Position numbers and translations under genes: made by a program | In this document: one piece after another, positions 7,117 to 15,697 of the stretch | Position numbering within the stretch: position 1 is the stretch's first letter | How the letters are laid out: every line of letters begins with the position of its first letter | Origin: an uncultured Flavobacterium sp. | GTDB taxonomy: Bacteria > Bacteroidota > Bacteroidia > Flavobacteriales > Flavobacteriaceae | Assembly (NCBI GenBank): GCA_913061465.1 | Contig: CAJXSU010000004.1 | Span: 1-64,000, forward strand | Reading direction: 5' to 3' | Length of the DNA stretch: 64,000 nucleotides | The notes under the pieces: generated by a model | Told to the model about the DNA's origin: nothing | Seen by the model: only the letters and a program-made list of their open reading frames with translations | Database searches by the model: none

Positions 7117-7240
7117 GATTTGTTTGTTATTAAGGTTATTTAATAGATTTCTATTTTAATATTTTTTCTTGGACTTGGAGATAAACTCTTTAAGCAGAAT
7201 TATCATGATAATAATTCATGGGTAAAATTCATTAAAGAAA

Positions 7241-8467
7241 TTAATCTACAATAGCCTGGTAAACTAATTGCTTCATCTTATCGTGATAATAATTAGTGTA
7301 AGGGTTTAATTGGGTCATAAAGATAGAAATTAACTTTTCTTTAGGATCAATAAAAAAGTGTGTATTAAAGGCACCGCCCCACCAGATATTTCCATTTGAG
7401 CCCAGTAAATCCGTTTTTGAAACGTCCAACATCACAGCAAATCCATATCCAAAACCTACACCTTCAGCTGGGTATTTATCACCAACATGATTCTGTGTCA
7501 TTAATTCTATTGTTTTTCTACTTAAAAATTGAGTTCCATTCCATTGACCATTATTCATTATCATTTGGCAAAAAGTCATGTAATCTGCAGTAGTTGAAAA
7601 AAGACCATTGACCCCACTCCAAATAGTATTTTTTTTCATAGGAGGTTGGTAATCACTATTTGTCAAATTCCCTTCATTATTTTTATTGGTAACCTTTACA
7701 ACTCTGGCTTGCTGTTCTTTTGAAAGATTATAGCCAGTATCTTTCATATTCAGAGGCTTAAAAATTCTAGTCTCTAGAAAATCATTTGTACTCATTCCAG
7801 AAAATTTCTCAATTAATGTAGCTATGATATCAGGTGCCACACTATAATACCAAATGTTTCCTGGTTGATCAACTAAAGGTAATTTACTGGCTTGAATTGC
7901 TCTAGATTTTATATCAGGCCATTCCTGCATAAAATATTCCTTCCTATACCCCTGTTCAAATTGACTATTTCCTAGCCCATGTGTTAAACCTGCTGTATGT
8001 GTTAATAATTGCTCTATAGTAATTTCTTTTTCTAAGGCTATGGTTTCACCAGTGATATTATCATTTACATTTTTAATGACTCTTAAGTTTTTGAATTCTG
8101 GAAGATATTTTGAAACATAGTCGGTTAACATAAAATGCCCTTCTTCAAACAACATCATAAAGGCTGTTGTAATGATTGGCTTGGTCATAGACTGAATAAA
8201 GAAAATGTCATCAGTTTTCATTGAAGATTGACTTTCAATATCTCGATGTCCATAGGATTCTTGTAAAACAATTTTTCCATCACGAACAATGAGTACCGTA
8301 GCACCGGGTATCTTATCTTGTTTTATTTCCTGACTGATAAATTCTTCATAATGCTCAAGCCTATCTAGGGAAATTCCTGCAATAGCTTTATCTGAAGATT
8401 GAGCGTAAATATGAAAGTTAGCGGTAATTAAAAAGACAAGAATAAAGCGAATTTTACTGAAATTCAT
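7241..8467 (-). CDS. Serine beta-lactamase-like hydrolase (class C / esterase family)
   Basis: A 408-aa protein with a signal peptide (about residues 1-22, YAQ). It belongs to the penicillin-binding-protein-like serine hydrolases. The nucleophile motif SxxK is S93-M-T-K96 within IQSMTKPIITTAFM. The second motif Tyr lies in IWYYSVAPDI (near residue 210). The C-terminal WGGAFNTHFFIDP stretch occupies the place of the HxG/KTG motif. In the family these enzymes cleave esters or D-amino-acid peptides in the periplasm, and substrates cannot be read from sequence. A paralogue with the same motif order is at 56135. It is flanked by small lipoproteins and has its own -7 box (8495-8502). Confidence 0.85.
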   Translation of the reverse strand: MNFSKIRFILVFLITANFHIYAQSSDKAIAGISLDRLEHYEEFISQEIKQDKIPGATVLIVRDGKIVLQESYGHRDIESQSSMKTDDIFFIQSMTKPIITTAFMMLFEEGHFMLTDYVSKYLPEFKNLRVIKNVNDNITGETIALEKEITIEQLLTHTAGLTHGLGNSQFEQGYRKEYFMQEWPDIKSRAIQASKLPLVDQPGNIWYYSVAPDIIATLIEKFSGMSTNDFLETRIFKPLNMKDTGYNLSKEQQARVVKVTNKNNEGNLTNSDYQPPMKKNTIWSGVNGLFSTTADYMTFCQMIMNNGQWNGTQFLSRKTIELMTQNHVGDKYPAEGVGFGYGFAVMLDVSKTDLLGSNGNIWWGGAFNTHFFIDPKEKLISIFMTQLNPYTNYYHDKMKQLVYQAIVD

Positions 8468-8494
8468 AAAAGGTTGGTTTTAGGTTGGTTTTTT

Positions 8495-8502
8495 CAAATA
8501 TA
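8495..8502 (-). promoter_or_regulatory. -7 box of the serine hydrolase gene
   Basis: TATATTTG on the minus strand, 27 bases before the ATG at 8467. A TTG element at the normal distance was not seen. Confidence 0.45.
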
Positions 8503-8724
8503 ACAAATATTAAAAATATTGAACCATAATTTGGTGAGTTATTATAAGGTTTGAAATACAATATAGGAGTAAACAAAGCTTAATTATAATTCAGCGTATA
8601 AAAGGTGATCATTTATTCAAAACACATTTTCATTCAATTGTCAGTCAAAGAGCGGCAAATTATCGAGTTAAAAATTTATTGATTCACTTTAAATTAAATT
8701 CTTTAATAGTGTTATATGAATTTT

Positions 8725-8732
8725 TATATTTG
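8725..8732 (+). promoter_or_regulatory. -7 box of the PH-domain protein gene
   Basis: TATATTTG lies 17 bases before the ATG at 8750. This implies a very short leader. No TTG partner is visible. Confidence 0.45.
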
Positions 8733-8749
8733 TTTTAATTTTATTTGTA

Positions 8750-9196
8750 ATGATATATTATTCAAAAGTTTCCTATACCTTATTGATTGTAGTTTTTGTA
8801 GTTTTTTTCGGGTCATTAATTCCTAACTTTATTCATGACGGTTTTAGTAATGCCATGTTCGTGACTACTGCAGGGTTAATTGCTATATATGGATTAATTA
8901 TACATATGTTTTTTAATACAACGTATACAATTGATCAACAGATGTTACACATTAAATGTGGTCTTTTCCGCTTTAATTCGATAAATATAATGGACATGAA
9001 AAAAATCTCAAAATCTAGTTCTATTATATCATCTCCTGCCGCCTCATTTGATAGAATTGAAATTACTTATGGTAAATTTGATGAACTTATTATCTCCCCA
9101 AAGCATAAATTAAAATTTGCAGCTGATTTACAAAAAATCAATCCAAACCTTATTAATACACTTAAAGCGAAAGATTTGTCATTCAAAAAAAAGTAA
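8750..9196 (+). CDS. Membrane protein with bacterial PH-like domain
   Basis: A 148-aa protein with two membrane segments near residues 7-27 and 37-55, then a soluble domain of about 85 residues. That domain has strands reading TTYTIDQQMLHIKCGLFRF, the link INIMDMKKISKSSS, and DRIEITYGKFDELIISPK. This order (an outer-turn PH sheet, then I-x-x-I-x-K-I, then D-R-I-E-I-x-Y) is what I know from the YdbT/bPH_4-type bacterial PH domains. These sit on the cytoplasmic side of the membrane, and their ligand is unknown. It is followed after 43 bases by a lipoprotein gene with its own -7 box. Confidence 0.75.
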   Translation: MIYYSKVSYTLLIVVFVVFFGSLIPNFIHDGFSNAMFVTTAGLIAIYGLIIHMFFNTTYTIDQQMLHIKCGLFRFNSINIMDMKKISKSSSIISSPAASFDRIEITYGKFDELIISPKHKLKFAADLQKINPNLINTLKAKDLSFKKK

Positions 9197-9211
9197 ACAA
9201 CCACTATTTAT

Positions 9212-9219
9212 TATATTTG
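9212..9219 (+). promoter_or_regulatory. -7 box of the NTF2-like lipoprotein gene at 9240
   Basis: TATATTTG, 20 bases upstream of the ATG. No TTG box at consensus spacing. Confidence 0.45.
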
Positions 9220-9239
9220 AAGTTTAAAATATTTAACTC

Positions 9240-9707
9240 ATGAAAAAACTACTCTTACTCTCCGCCATTTTAATTTTTGCATGTCAAAGTCCTACAAAAA
9301 TTTCTGAAAAAGAAGTTATGGACACATTTGAGACTTTTTTTGAAGTATTAGATCATGATTTAAGTAGTTTTAATTCTGTGGTTACAGATGACTTTTTTAT
9401 CTATGAAAATAGTAGGCATTACACCAAAGCTGAATTTATTGATTTTGTAAAAACATTTGATATTGTTAGCAGTAAGCGAAAATTTGAAGATGTTGTTATG
9501 GACACCGATTATAATTCTGCACATATATCACTTAAACAGTTAGGAGAGTTTATCGTAAATACTCCAGAAGGTAAAGTTAAGTTAGAATTTGAATGGCTAG
9601 AAAGCACTTATGCTGTTAAGGTAGATGGGAAACTAAAGTTTAAATTCTATTTTTCGGAAGCTATTAAAACAAACACCACTCCTGTAGAGGAAGTATCTGT
9701 TAATTAA
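9240..9707 (+). CDS. NTF2/SnoaL-like lipoprotein
   Basis: A 155-aa lipoprotein with lipobox IFAC (Cys15). An N-terminal amphipathic helix (EKEVMDTFETFFEVLDH) is followed by FNSVVTDDFFIYENSRHYTK and then four strands, including FEDVVMDTDYNSAHISLKQL and KVKLEFEWLESTYAVKVDGK. This is the usual order of a calcium/calmodulin-kinase-II-association or SnoaL-like NTF2 fold. The last 15 residues are a polar tail. Function is unknown. It is part of the dispersed group of NTF2-like lipoproteins in this region. Confidence 0.7.
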   Translation: MKKLLLLSAILIFACQSPTKISEKEVMDTFETFFEVLDHDLSSFNSVVTDDFFIYENSRHYTKAEFIDFVKTFDIVSSKRKFEDVVMDTDYNSAHISLKQLGEFIVNTPEGKVKLEFEWLESTYAVKVDGKLKFKFYFSEAIKTNTTPVEEVSVN

Positions 9708-9874
9708 ATTATGTGGAATAAACTTTTATATAAGTGCAATAGATTAGCCACATACGGCTTGTATTTAGATATAAAAATTAGTTATAAAAAATATATTAGA
9801 ATTCGTTTCTGGTAAAACAACTTTTCAATTCATTTTAGATAAATACTTGTATAAAAAGAAATGGATAAACGCAT

Positions 9875-10546
9875 CTATTCTTTGGCTTTTGTTTGGTTGT
9901 AATAATGTGTAATCGTATAAAGATTACCGTATTTAAACCATTTTTTATCAGATGTTCTTGAAAGCCATTTTTTATTATCTGCACAAAGTTTTTTCATTTG
10001 TTTTCTAAAGTTCATCGCTGTTAATTTAGAAAACTCATCATCTTTTAATGCTAAATAACTTAGCATTCTTCCACCACCCTGACTAAAAGAAGTTTTTTTA
10101 CCTACACTTCTTCCTAAAAGTGATGTACTTTGACCGTTAGCGGTACTAGCTTTTGGATTTTCAAAAACCGTTAGGTGCTTTCCAAAATATAGGGCTACAT
10201 AAAAACTTTTTTTACCAGACTTCTTTTTTAAATTTTTTGGTAAGGATAAAGTGATTACGTTTTTAACAGAAACTAATAAACAATCCGCTGCTTTATATTT
10301 TTTTGTGTCCTCTCCTTTTTTCTTACGAAATTTAAAGCTCACAATTTTAGATTGGTCTCCTCCATAAACTCCTTTTACTTCTCCATTAATTTCAGAACCA
10401 TCAGACAAAACAATAGTTCCAGATTCCCAACTAGAAGTCACCCATTTTTTAGACATACCTGTATTTCCACTGTTGTGAAATTTAGACAAATCTTGAGAAT
10501 ATAGTGTTGAAGATATTAATATAAATAGGTATAAAATTTTTTTCAT
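9875..10546 (-). CDS. Secreted basic protein of unknown function
   Basis: A 223-aa protein with a signal peptide (MKKILYLFILISSTLYSQ). The mature chain is Lys-rich and has a strand pair typical of small Bacteroidota stress or surface proteins (SGTIVLSDGSEINGEVKGVY, about residues 43-62). A second sheet region (KKSFYVALYFGKHLTVFENP) and a Gly/Ser loop (TSFSQGGGRMLSYLAL) follow. No lipobox, T9SS tail or transmembrane segment was seen. I do not recognise a named family. The 157-base gap to the divergent gene at 10704 holds only weak promoter-like matches. Confidence 0.6.
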   Translation of the reverse strand: MKKILYLFILISSTLYSQDLSKFHNSGNTGMSKKWVTSSWESGTIVLSDGSEINGEVKGVYGGDQSKIVSFKFRKKKGEDTKKYKAADCLLVSVKNVITLSLPKNLKKKSGKKSFYVALYFGKHLTVFENPKASTANGQSTSLLGRSVGKKTSFSQGGGRMLSYLALKDDEFSKLTAMNFRKQMKKLCADNKKWLSRTSDKKWFKYGNLYTITHYYNQTKAKE

Positions 10547-10703
10547 AATTTTTTTTAAAATTCTAACTTTGTGTAGAACAATTGTTAAATATACTAAATG
10601 AATTTATAGTTTTTTTATTAAAACGTATTTATTTCATTTAAAAAGTATATTCATAATAAAAATTAATTTTCGTAAATTTAAAAGTTCACATCAACTATTT
10701 GAA

Positions 10704-11144
10704 ATGCAAAAAACAACACTTACCTATATTAAATACCCTTTAGTAATTATATCTACAATACTTTGCTTGTCTGGTGTAAGGTGGTTAATTAGCTCTGAGC
10801 CTTGGATATTAGATCAAGTTGCTAATGAAGAAAGATTAAAAATGACATTTATTGATCTTTTCTTAGTTGAAGGTAATCAAACATTAGCTGATTATTTGAC
10901 TCAAATTTATCGTTTTCTTGGGCTTTATGTTTTAGGCATAGGATGTATACTTCTTTCTTTTACATCCAATAAATTTTTAGAGATTTTTATGGTTAGACAG
11001 CGATTTTTAATTGTACTTGGTATTTTACTAGTTTCAAATTTAATTTTAGGCTATGTCTGGATTCCTTCCTCACATTTCATATATGTTATGTGGGGTGCAA
11101 TAGGGTTATATAGTATAAGTCTCTACAACCACATCAAAGCCTAG
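10704..11144 (+). CDS. Four-helix membrane protein of unknown function
   Basis: A 146-aa protein with hydrophobic segments near residues 10-28, 69-86, 97-115 and 122-140. A polar loop (SEPWILDQVANEERLKMTFI, starting at residue 31) lies between the first two. This topology resembles small DUF4345-type membrane proteins, but I cannot confirm the family. It is a single-gene unit that ends against a convergent lipoprotein gene, with a strong hairpin between the two. Confidence 0.55.
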   Translation: MQKTTLTYIKYPLVIISTILCLSGVRWLISSEPWILDQVANEERLKMTFIDLFLVEGNQTLADYLTQIYRFLGLYVLGIGCILLSFTSNKFLEIFMVRQRFLIVLGILLVSNLILGYVWIPSSHFIYVMWGAIGLYSISLYNHIKA

Positions 11145-11170
11145 TTTTTTCTTTTAATTTTTTATAAAAA

Positions 11171-11205
11171 ATTCTCATAAATTCTAATTTAGAATTTATG
11201 AGAAT
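11171..11205. terminator. Bidirectional terminator between convergent genes
   Basis: A perfect 17-base-pair stem (arm ATTCTCATAAATTCTAA) with a minimal loop. It is followed on the minus strand by TTTTTTATAAAAAATT and on the plus strand by A/T-rich sequence. It is best suited to terminate the minus-strand lipoprotein gene at 11251 and can also serve the plus-strand gene at 10704. Confidence 0.85.
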
Positions 11206-11250
11206 CACAGAATTAATTTTAATTGTATTCTTAATAGTAAGCGTTAATGA

Positions 11251-11679
11251 TTAATTCTTAACCCAAGTTTGAAGAATGTCATCGTCAAAAGGTAATTGCA
11301 TCTGGTTGTTCCCTATAAAAGTTACTTCTAAATCAGTTCCATCAACTAAATATGTATTGTCACTTGTTTTATTCCAAGCTAATGGACCATAAACAACCAT
11401 ATCTTCAGCTAGAGAGCCATCTTGAAAACATTCCCAAACATTTTTTATCACACTGTTTTCTGTAAATATTAATTGATCTGGTGAGCCTTCATCAGAAGAC
11501 ATAAAGCAACCTCTCGCTTGACCATCTGGCCAATTTCCTGCACCTGTCCATTCTTCGTTTGTGAGTGTCCAAACCCCTATGATGGAATCTAGTTCTGGTA
11601 TAGAAGCATCTTCACTTTCAGAATCAGAGCAACTATACATAATGCTAATTCCCAAAAAAAGGTAAATAATTTTTTTCAT
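11251..11679 (-). CDS. Lipocalin-like small lipoprotein
   Basis: A 142-aa lipoprotein with lipobox MYSC (Cys17) followed by an acidic tether (SDSESEDASIPELD). The opening GVWTLTNEEWTGAG and the end NNQMQLPFDDDILQTWVKN fit the short lipocalin-like pattern (G-x-W-x-L, ending in a strand with W-x-K) seen in many Bacteroidota lipoproteins. A Cys pair (RGCFMSS and VWECFQD) may form a disulfide. The ligand is unknown. Confidence 0.6.
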   Translation of the reverse strand: MKKIIYLFLGISIMYSCSDSESEDASIPELDSIIGVWTLTNEEWTGAGNWPDGQARGCFMSSDEGSPDQLIFTENSVIKNVWECFQDGSLAEDMVVYGPLAWNKTSDNTYLVDGTDLEVTFIGNNQMQLPFDDDILQTWVKN

Positions 11680-11800
11680 TTTTTATTTTATTTAAAAAGG
11701 TTAAGCGGGTGTAGAAATAAAATGCCCTTACAATATAGTAATTAATTTTTTTTTAAAATAGTTTTTATTAATTTCGTAATGAAACTAACACAATTTAATT

Positions 11801-12298
11801 ATGAAAAAACTTTTAGTACTACTTTGTTTATCAACTTTTATAGTTGCATGTAACCAAAACACAAATCAATCAAAAGACAATAATCCAATGTCTGGGTATA
11901 TGTTAGGTGATGATATTTATACCCAAGGGGTTCATAAATTCATGAAGGCATATACCGATAACAATTTTAAAGATGCAGAAGGAATTTTTGCAGAAAATGC
12001 AATTTTTGCAGTAAATGATGTAAAAATGAGTGTAGATGAGATGATGAGTGGCTTTGCTGTCGGACATCAGTTTTTTGACAACATTTCTCATAGTAATGTA
12101 GATACAGCAACCATGTATTATAATGATGGTAAGATTTTTACAAACGTTTGGTATGATTGGAGTGGTGTGTCAAAATCTTCAGGAGAAACTCTTGAACTTA
12201 GAGGTTATGGATGGTTTAAGTGGGAAGACGGAAAAGTTATCGAGGCTTACAATGCTTTTGATCCAACGGCTTATAATGCTATGATGAGCGCACAATAA
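11801..12298 (+). CDS. NTF2/SnoaL-like lipoprotein
   Basis: A 165-aa lipoprotein with lipobox IVAC (Cys17) and a polar tether. The NTF2-like domain has an opening helix (GVHKFMKAYTDNNFKDAEGI), then AENAIFAVNDVKMSVDEMMS, then two long strands (DGKIFTNVWYDWSGVSKSSG and ETLELRGYGWFKWEDGKVIE). It is clearly related to the first domain of the lipoprotein at 4008, including the W-x-G then G-(Y/W)-x-x-(F/M)-x-(W/F) pattern, but it lacks the ABM-like second domain. The function is unknown. A strong terminator follows 28 bases after the stop codon. Confidence 0.72.
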   Translation: MKKLLVLLCLSTFIVACNQNTNQSKDNNPMSGYMLGDDIYTQGVHKFMKAYTDNNFKDAEGIFAENAIFAVNDVKMSVDEMMSGFAVGHQFFDNISHSNVDTATMYYNDGKIFTNVWYDWSGVSKSSGETLELRGYGWFKWEDGKVIEAYNAFDPTAYNAMMSAQ

Positions 12299-12325
12299 TA
12301 AATTAACTTTTTTATCTAACATCTT

Positions 12326-12361
12326 AAAACCTTTAATTAGTTATTAATTAAAGGTTTTTTT
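12326..12361. terminator. Bidirectional terminator
   Basis: A 14-base-pair stem (AAAACCTTTAATTA and complement, five-base loop) followed by seven T. It lies between the NTF2-like lipoprotein gene on the plus strand and the convergent hybrid kinase gene. Confidence 0.85.
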
Positions 12362-12377
12362 ACTATAAATAGTTAGA

Positions 12378-15242
12378 TTAATTTTTATATTTTTTTCTTA
12401 AATCTCCAGGTTTGATTCCAAATCTCAATTCGAATTTTTTATTAAAATAAGGTCTGCTATTTATTCCTACAGCATAAACTACTTCTTTTAAAGTTACATA
12501 TCTGTTTTTAATAATTAAATCATAAGCTTTTAGAAGTCTAATTTCTAAGATTGTATTAACGATACTTAGACCAATTTTTGATTTTAAGATTTCGTTCATT
12601 TTTTTTTGACCGTATCCACAGGTTTCACAAAGTGCAATAACATTAAAGTCTGGGTTTGTTATGTTTTTTAAAATACAGTTTTTAACTTTTTTTATGAGTT
12701 CTGAAGACGAGCTATCAAACTCAATATCAGAACCTATTGGAGTAGCTAATTTTTTTCTATTGAAATTTTTTTCTAATGCAAACTGAATTCTTGATATAAT
12801 TTCATCTTTTTTGAAAGGCTTCTCTATATAATCTTCAAAACTTAATAAGTTAATATCTTTTGCATTGTCTTTAATTACTGAAGTCATAAAAATAAATGGG
12901 ATATCCTTAGAAGCACCTTTTTCATTTAATGCATTCTTAAATTCTACTCCATTCATTATGGGCATTTTTAAATCTGAAATAATAATATCAAAAGATTGTT
13001 TTTCAATTTTAGTTAATGCTTCTTTTCCGTTAAAAGCAAAAGTGCAATCAAGAAAATCAGAAAAAATTTCTTTTAAGTAAATTATCATTTCTGTATTGTC
13101 GTCTACTACTAATGCTTTAGGCAAATTATTTTTTTTATCGATTTCTGTGGAATAGTTACAGCATAATAAATTAAAATTTTTATCAATTTGAGTTGTATTT
13201 AAGTTGTAATTATCAATTATTAATGGAAGTTCAACTTTAAAAACACTACCAACATTTAACGCTGTCTCTAAGCTAATTTTTCCACTTAATTTTTTAACCA
13301 AATTATTAGTTAAAGATAATCCTATACCAAATCCACTATTAGAAATATTACTTTCAGTTTGGTAAAATCTAGAGAAAATATTATCTTTTTCATTATCTGC
13401 AATTCCAAATCCTTCATCCTTCACCATTATATTTAGTTTCGATTTTTCAAAATACATAGTAAGGTATATAGAAGTATTTGTATTAGAGTATTTTATAGCG
13501 TTAGAAACTAAGTTATTAATGATTATTGTTAAAATTTCTATATCGTAATTAATAATTAAGCTATCTTCTGCATTTGTTTTAAAATATAATTTAATTTTCT
13601 TTATTTCTAAAGTAGCTGTAAAAGTTGATTTTATTTCTTTTGTAAAATCATTTATTTTTATTGATGATTCAGCTTTTTTAAACTTTGAACTTCCATCTAA
13701 ACTTGTTAAGTTTAAAAAATTATCAAGCGAACTCATCATTTTTTTTGTATTATCAATAGCATTATTAGTAAAATTTAATCGTTTGTCTGCAATTAAATTT
13801 TCTTCTTTTAATAATGATAAATAGCCTAATATTGAGGTTATTGGAGTTCTAATTTCGTGAGACATATTTTCAAGAAAATGTTCTTTTGCTTCCAAAATTG
13901 ATCTTTGAGATTTTTGTGTGAGAGTAGCTAAGTAACGTTTTTTTCTAGCAGCCCATTCTACAAAAATCAAAATGATGATAATAACAACTAGAATTGTTAC
14001 ACCAATTTTAATATACATAAGTTGGTTGTCAATTATTTTTTGATCTTTCAACTCATTTAATCTTTTCATTTCTTCCAATTCATTAGCTATTTGGCTATAA
14101 AATGAATAAATTTCAAATTTCACTTTTGCTTCTTTATTAATATATTTTTCATTTAGCTCTTTTGAATTTTCAAGAAATTGATAAGCTTTTCTGAAGTCTT
14201 TTTTTAAAACGTAATAATCACTTATATTTTTTTGATACTCAAAACTTAAATCAGTGTAGGGGGTTTTTGTAGTCGAATTGATTTTATATACATTATTAAA
14301 CTCATTGAAGTAATTATCTGCTTTTTCAATATTTTTGTTAGCATTGGCATATTGGAGCTTAAAATAATAGTAATCTAGCCCTTTATAAGAGTCTTCGGGG
14401 AATAGTTTGTCAAAAGAATATTCTGCTAATAAATAATTTCCAACGTTAAAATAAGCATCTTTAAGAACATCATAATATCTATTTCGCAACGCAAGTAAAT
14501 CAAGATTTTTGGTGTTGACTGTTTTTAAAATCTTAATCGCCTGATCAGAATCATCATATTCAACTAAAATTTCAGATTGTATAATTTTAATTAATTCTTT
14601 TAGATTCTTAAATCTTGGGTTTTCTGGGAATCTTAATATTGTTTTTTCAAGTTCTTTTAAATTCTTTTTTGCTATAGTAATATTTTTCGTTGCTATGAGA
14701 CAAGCATTTAGATTCACTAAAACATGAATCTGTTTGTATTGAATTTTTCTGTCTTTAGAATTTTTATAAAATTGAATAGCTTTATTATAGTTTTTTATGG
14801 CATTTAAATAATTATTTTGTAATCTATATGTATAGGCAGTGATTCCGTAAGATTTCCCTATGACTCCATTATCATTTGTTAATAATTCAATTTTTTGTCT
14901 GTAATAATTAATAGAATCTAAATTGCCCCTAACATTATATCCATATAACATAATTTCTAGTATTGATAAAGCTTTCAGGTTTTTTATTTCATCTAGGTTA
15001 TTTTTTGTTTTTTTAAGATTTTTTCTTTTACTATTATTACTTAAATGGTTTAGTTCTGCATCTATTTTTGATAAAAGGTTGTGGAATAGTAATGAATATT
15101 CTTTAGGATTCAACTTCTTATGTAATTTAACATTTTGTATATAAATATTTTTTAGAGAATCTAAAATTTGAGACCTGGAGTTTTGAGCTGTTGTGCTAAG
15201 AAATATAAAAAAGCAGAGCAAGAATAATTTAAATTTATTCAT
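12378..15242 (-). CDS. Hybrid two-component system protein: TPR, histidine kinase, receiver and AraC HTH in one chain
   Basis: A 954-aa protein. It has a signal peptide (residues 1-20) and a helical TPR-like sensor region (about 25-400). One transmembrane helix lies at about 409-429. The HisKA domain carries MSHEIRTP (phospho-acceptor His462). The HATPase has NNLVSNAIKY, DEGFGI and GFGIGLSL (about 560-665). The receiver has VVDD and phospho-acceptor Asp757 in FDIIISDLKMP. A C-terminal AraC-type DNA-binding region spans about 850-954 (ends FNKKFELRFGIKPGDLRKKY). The sensor, phosphorelay and DNA binding are therefore one membrane-bound chain. Classical PUL hybrid regulators use a beta-propeller sensor, and this one uses TPRs. 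A C8 tract lies just before the start codon. Targets are unknown. Confidence 0.88.
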   Translation of the reverse strand: MNKFKLFLLCFFIFLSTTAQNSRSQILDSLKNIYIQNVKLHKKLNPKEYSLLFHNLLSKIDAELNHLSNNSKRKNLKKTKNNLDEIKNLKALSILEIMLYGYNVRGNLDSINYYRQKIELLTNDNGVIGKSYGITAYTYRLQNNYLNAIKNYNKAIQFYKNSKDRKIQYKQIHVLVNLNACLIATKNITIAKKNLKELEKTILRFPENPRFKNLKELIKIIQSEILVEYDDSDQAIKILKTVNTKNLDLLALRNRYYDVLKDAYFNVGNYLLAEYSFDKLFPEDSYKGLDYYYFKLQYANANKNIEKADNYFNEFNNVYKINSTTKTPYTDLSFEYQKNISDYYVLKKDFRKAYQFLENSKELNEKYINKEAKVKFEIYSFYSQIANELEEMKRLNELKDQKIIDNQLMYIKIGVTILVVIIIILIFVEWAARKKRYLATLTQKSQRSILEAKEHFLENMSHEIRTPITSILGYLSLLKEENLIADKRLNFTNNAIDNTKKMMSSLDNFLNLTSLDGSSKFKKAESSIKINDFTKEIKSTFTATLEIKKIKLYFKTNAEDSLIINYDIEILTIIINNLVSNAIKYSNTNTSIYLTMYFEKSKLNIMVKDEGFGIADNEKDNIFSRFYQTESNISNSGFGIGLSLTNNLVKKLSGKISLETALNVGSVFKVELPLIIDNYNLNTTQIDKNFNLLCCNYSTEIDKKNNLPKALVVDDNTEMIIYLKEIFSDFLDCTFAFNGKEALTKIEKQSFDIIISDLKMPIMNGVEFKNALNEKGASKDIPFIFMTSVIKDNAKDINLLSFEDYIEKPFKKDEIISRIQFALEKNFNRKKLATPIGSDIEFDSSSSELIKKVKNCILKNITNPDFNVIALCETCGYGQKKMNEILKSKIGLSIVNTILEIRLLKAYDLIIKNRYVTLKEVVYAVGINSRPYFNKKFELRFGIKPGDLRKKYKN

Positions 15243-15247
15243 TTTTT

Positions 15248-15255
15248 GGGGGGGG
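15248..15255 (-). repeat. Homopolymeric C8 (G8 on plus strand) tract before the kinase start codon
   Basis: Eight identical G/C bases in a region otherwise almost free of G and C, located 6-13 bases upstream of the ATG of the hybrid kinase. Such tracts slip during replication. Here a length change would alter the spacing of the translation start region, not the reading frame. Confidence 0.6.
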
Positions 15256-15583
15256 TGTAAAATTTAAAATCTATTTTACTATTATTGTTTGTTAATTTTT
15301 TAATTTATTAAAAAAAAAGTCGTTTTTTTTAACTTTTTATCTTGATAAATAATAATTTTTTTTAATAAAAATACATCTAATTACTTAATTGGAAAGCTTG
15401 TTGCTAAAAAGAGCATTTATTTGACACAAAAAGAGATCATTTATTTTTTTTTAAGAATATAATCGTCCATTATATTTTATAATTACTATTAATAATAAAA
15501 CTAATTTTAAAGTATTAATTTTTACCCTTGATTGAATTGATAATTTTTAGTTAATTATTTATAAATCAATCCCCTAGATTAAG

Positions 15584-15611
15584 AAAAGCCAAAGTAATTA
15601 CTTTGGCTTTT
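15584..15611. terminator. Orphan palindromic terminator
   Basis: A perfect 14-base-pair inverted repeat (arm AAAAGCCAAAGTAA) with T-rich sequence on both sides. It lies upstream of both flanking genes, so it is not the terminator of either. Confidence 0.7.
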
Positions 15612-15697
15612 TAATCTTTATAAAGATAAATTTTATAGAAATTAATTTTATTTTGTTTAATTTTGTTTTTTAACATTTTTATTTATAACCCCTAAAA

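Larger units (their letters stand above)
15243..15697. other. 455-base divergent gap with a G8 tract and an orphan terminator
   Basis: Between the 5' ends of the hybrid kinase gene and the membrane protein gene. It contains a G8 run (15248-15255, C8 in the kinase mRNA strand, five bases before its ATG) and a long A/T-rich stretch without an open frame. A strong palindromic terminator lies at 15584-15611, and a -7 box TAATTTTG at 15658-15665 upstream of the plus-strand gene. The A/T-rich stretch could hold a small RNA ended by the terminator, but no promoter with both boxes was seen. Confidence 0.5.
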
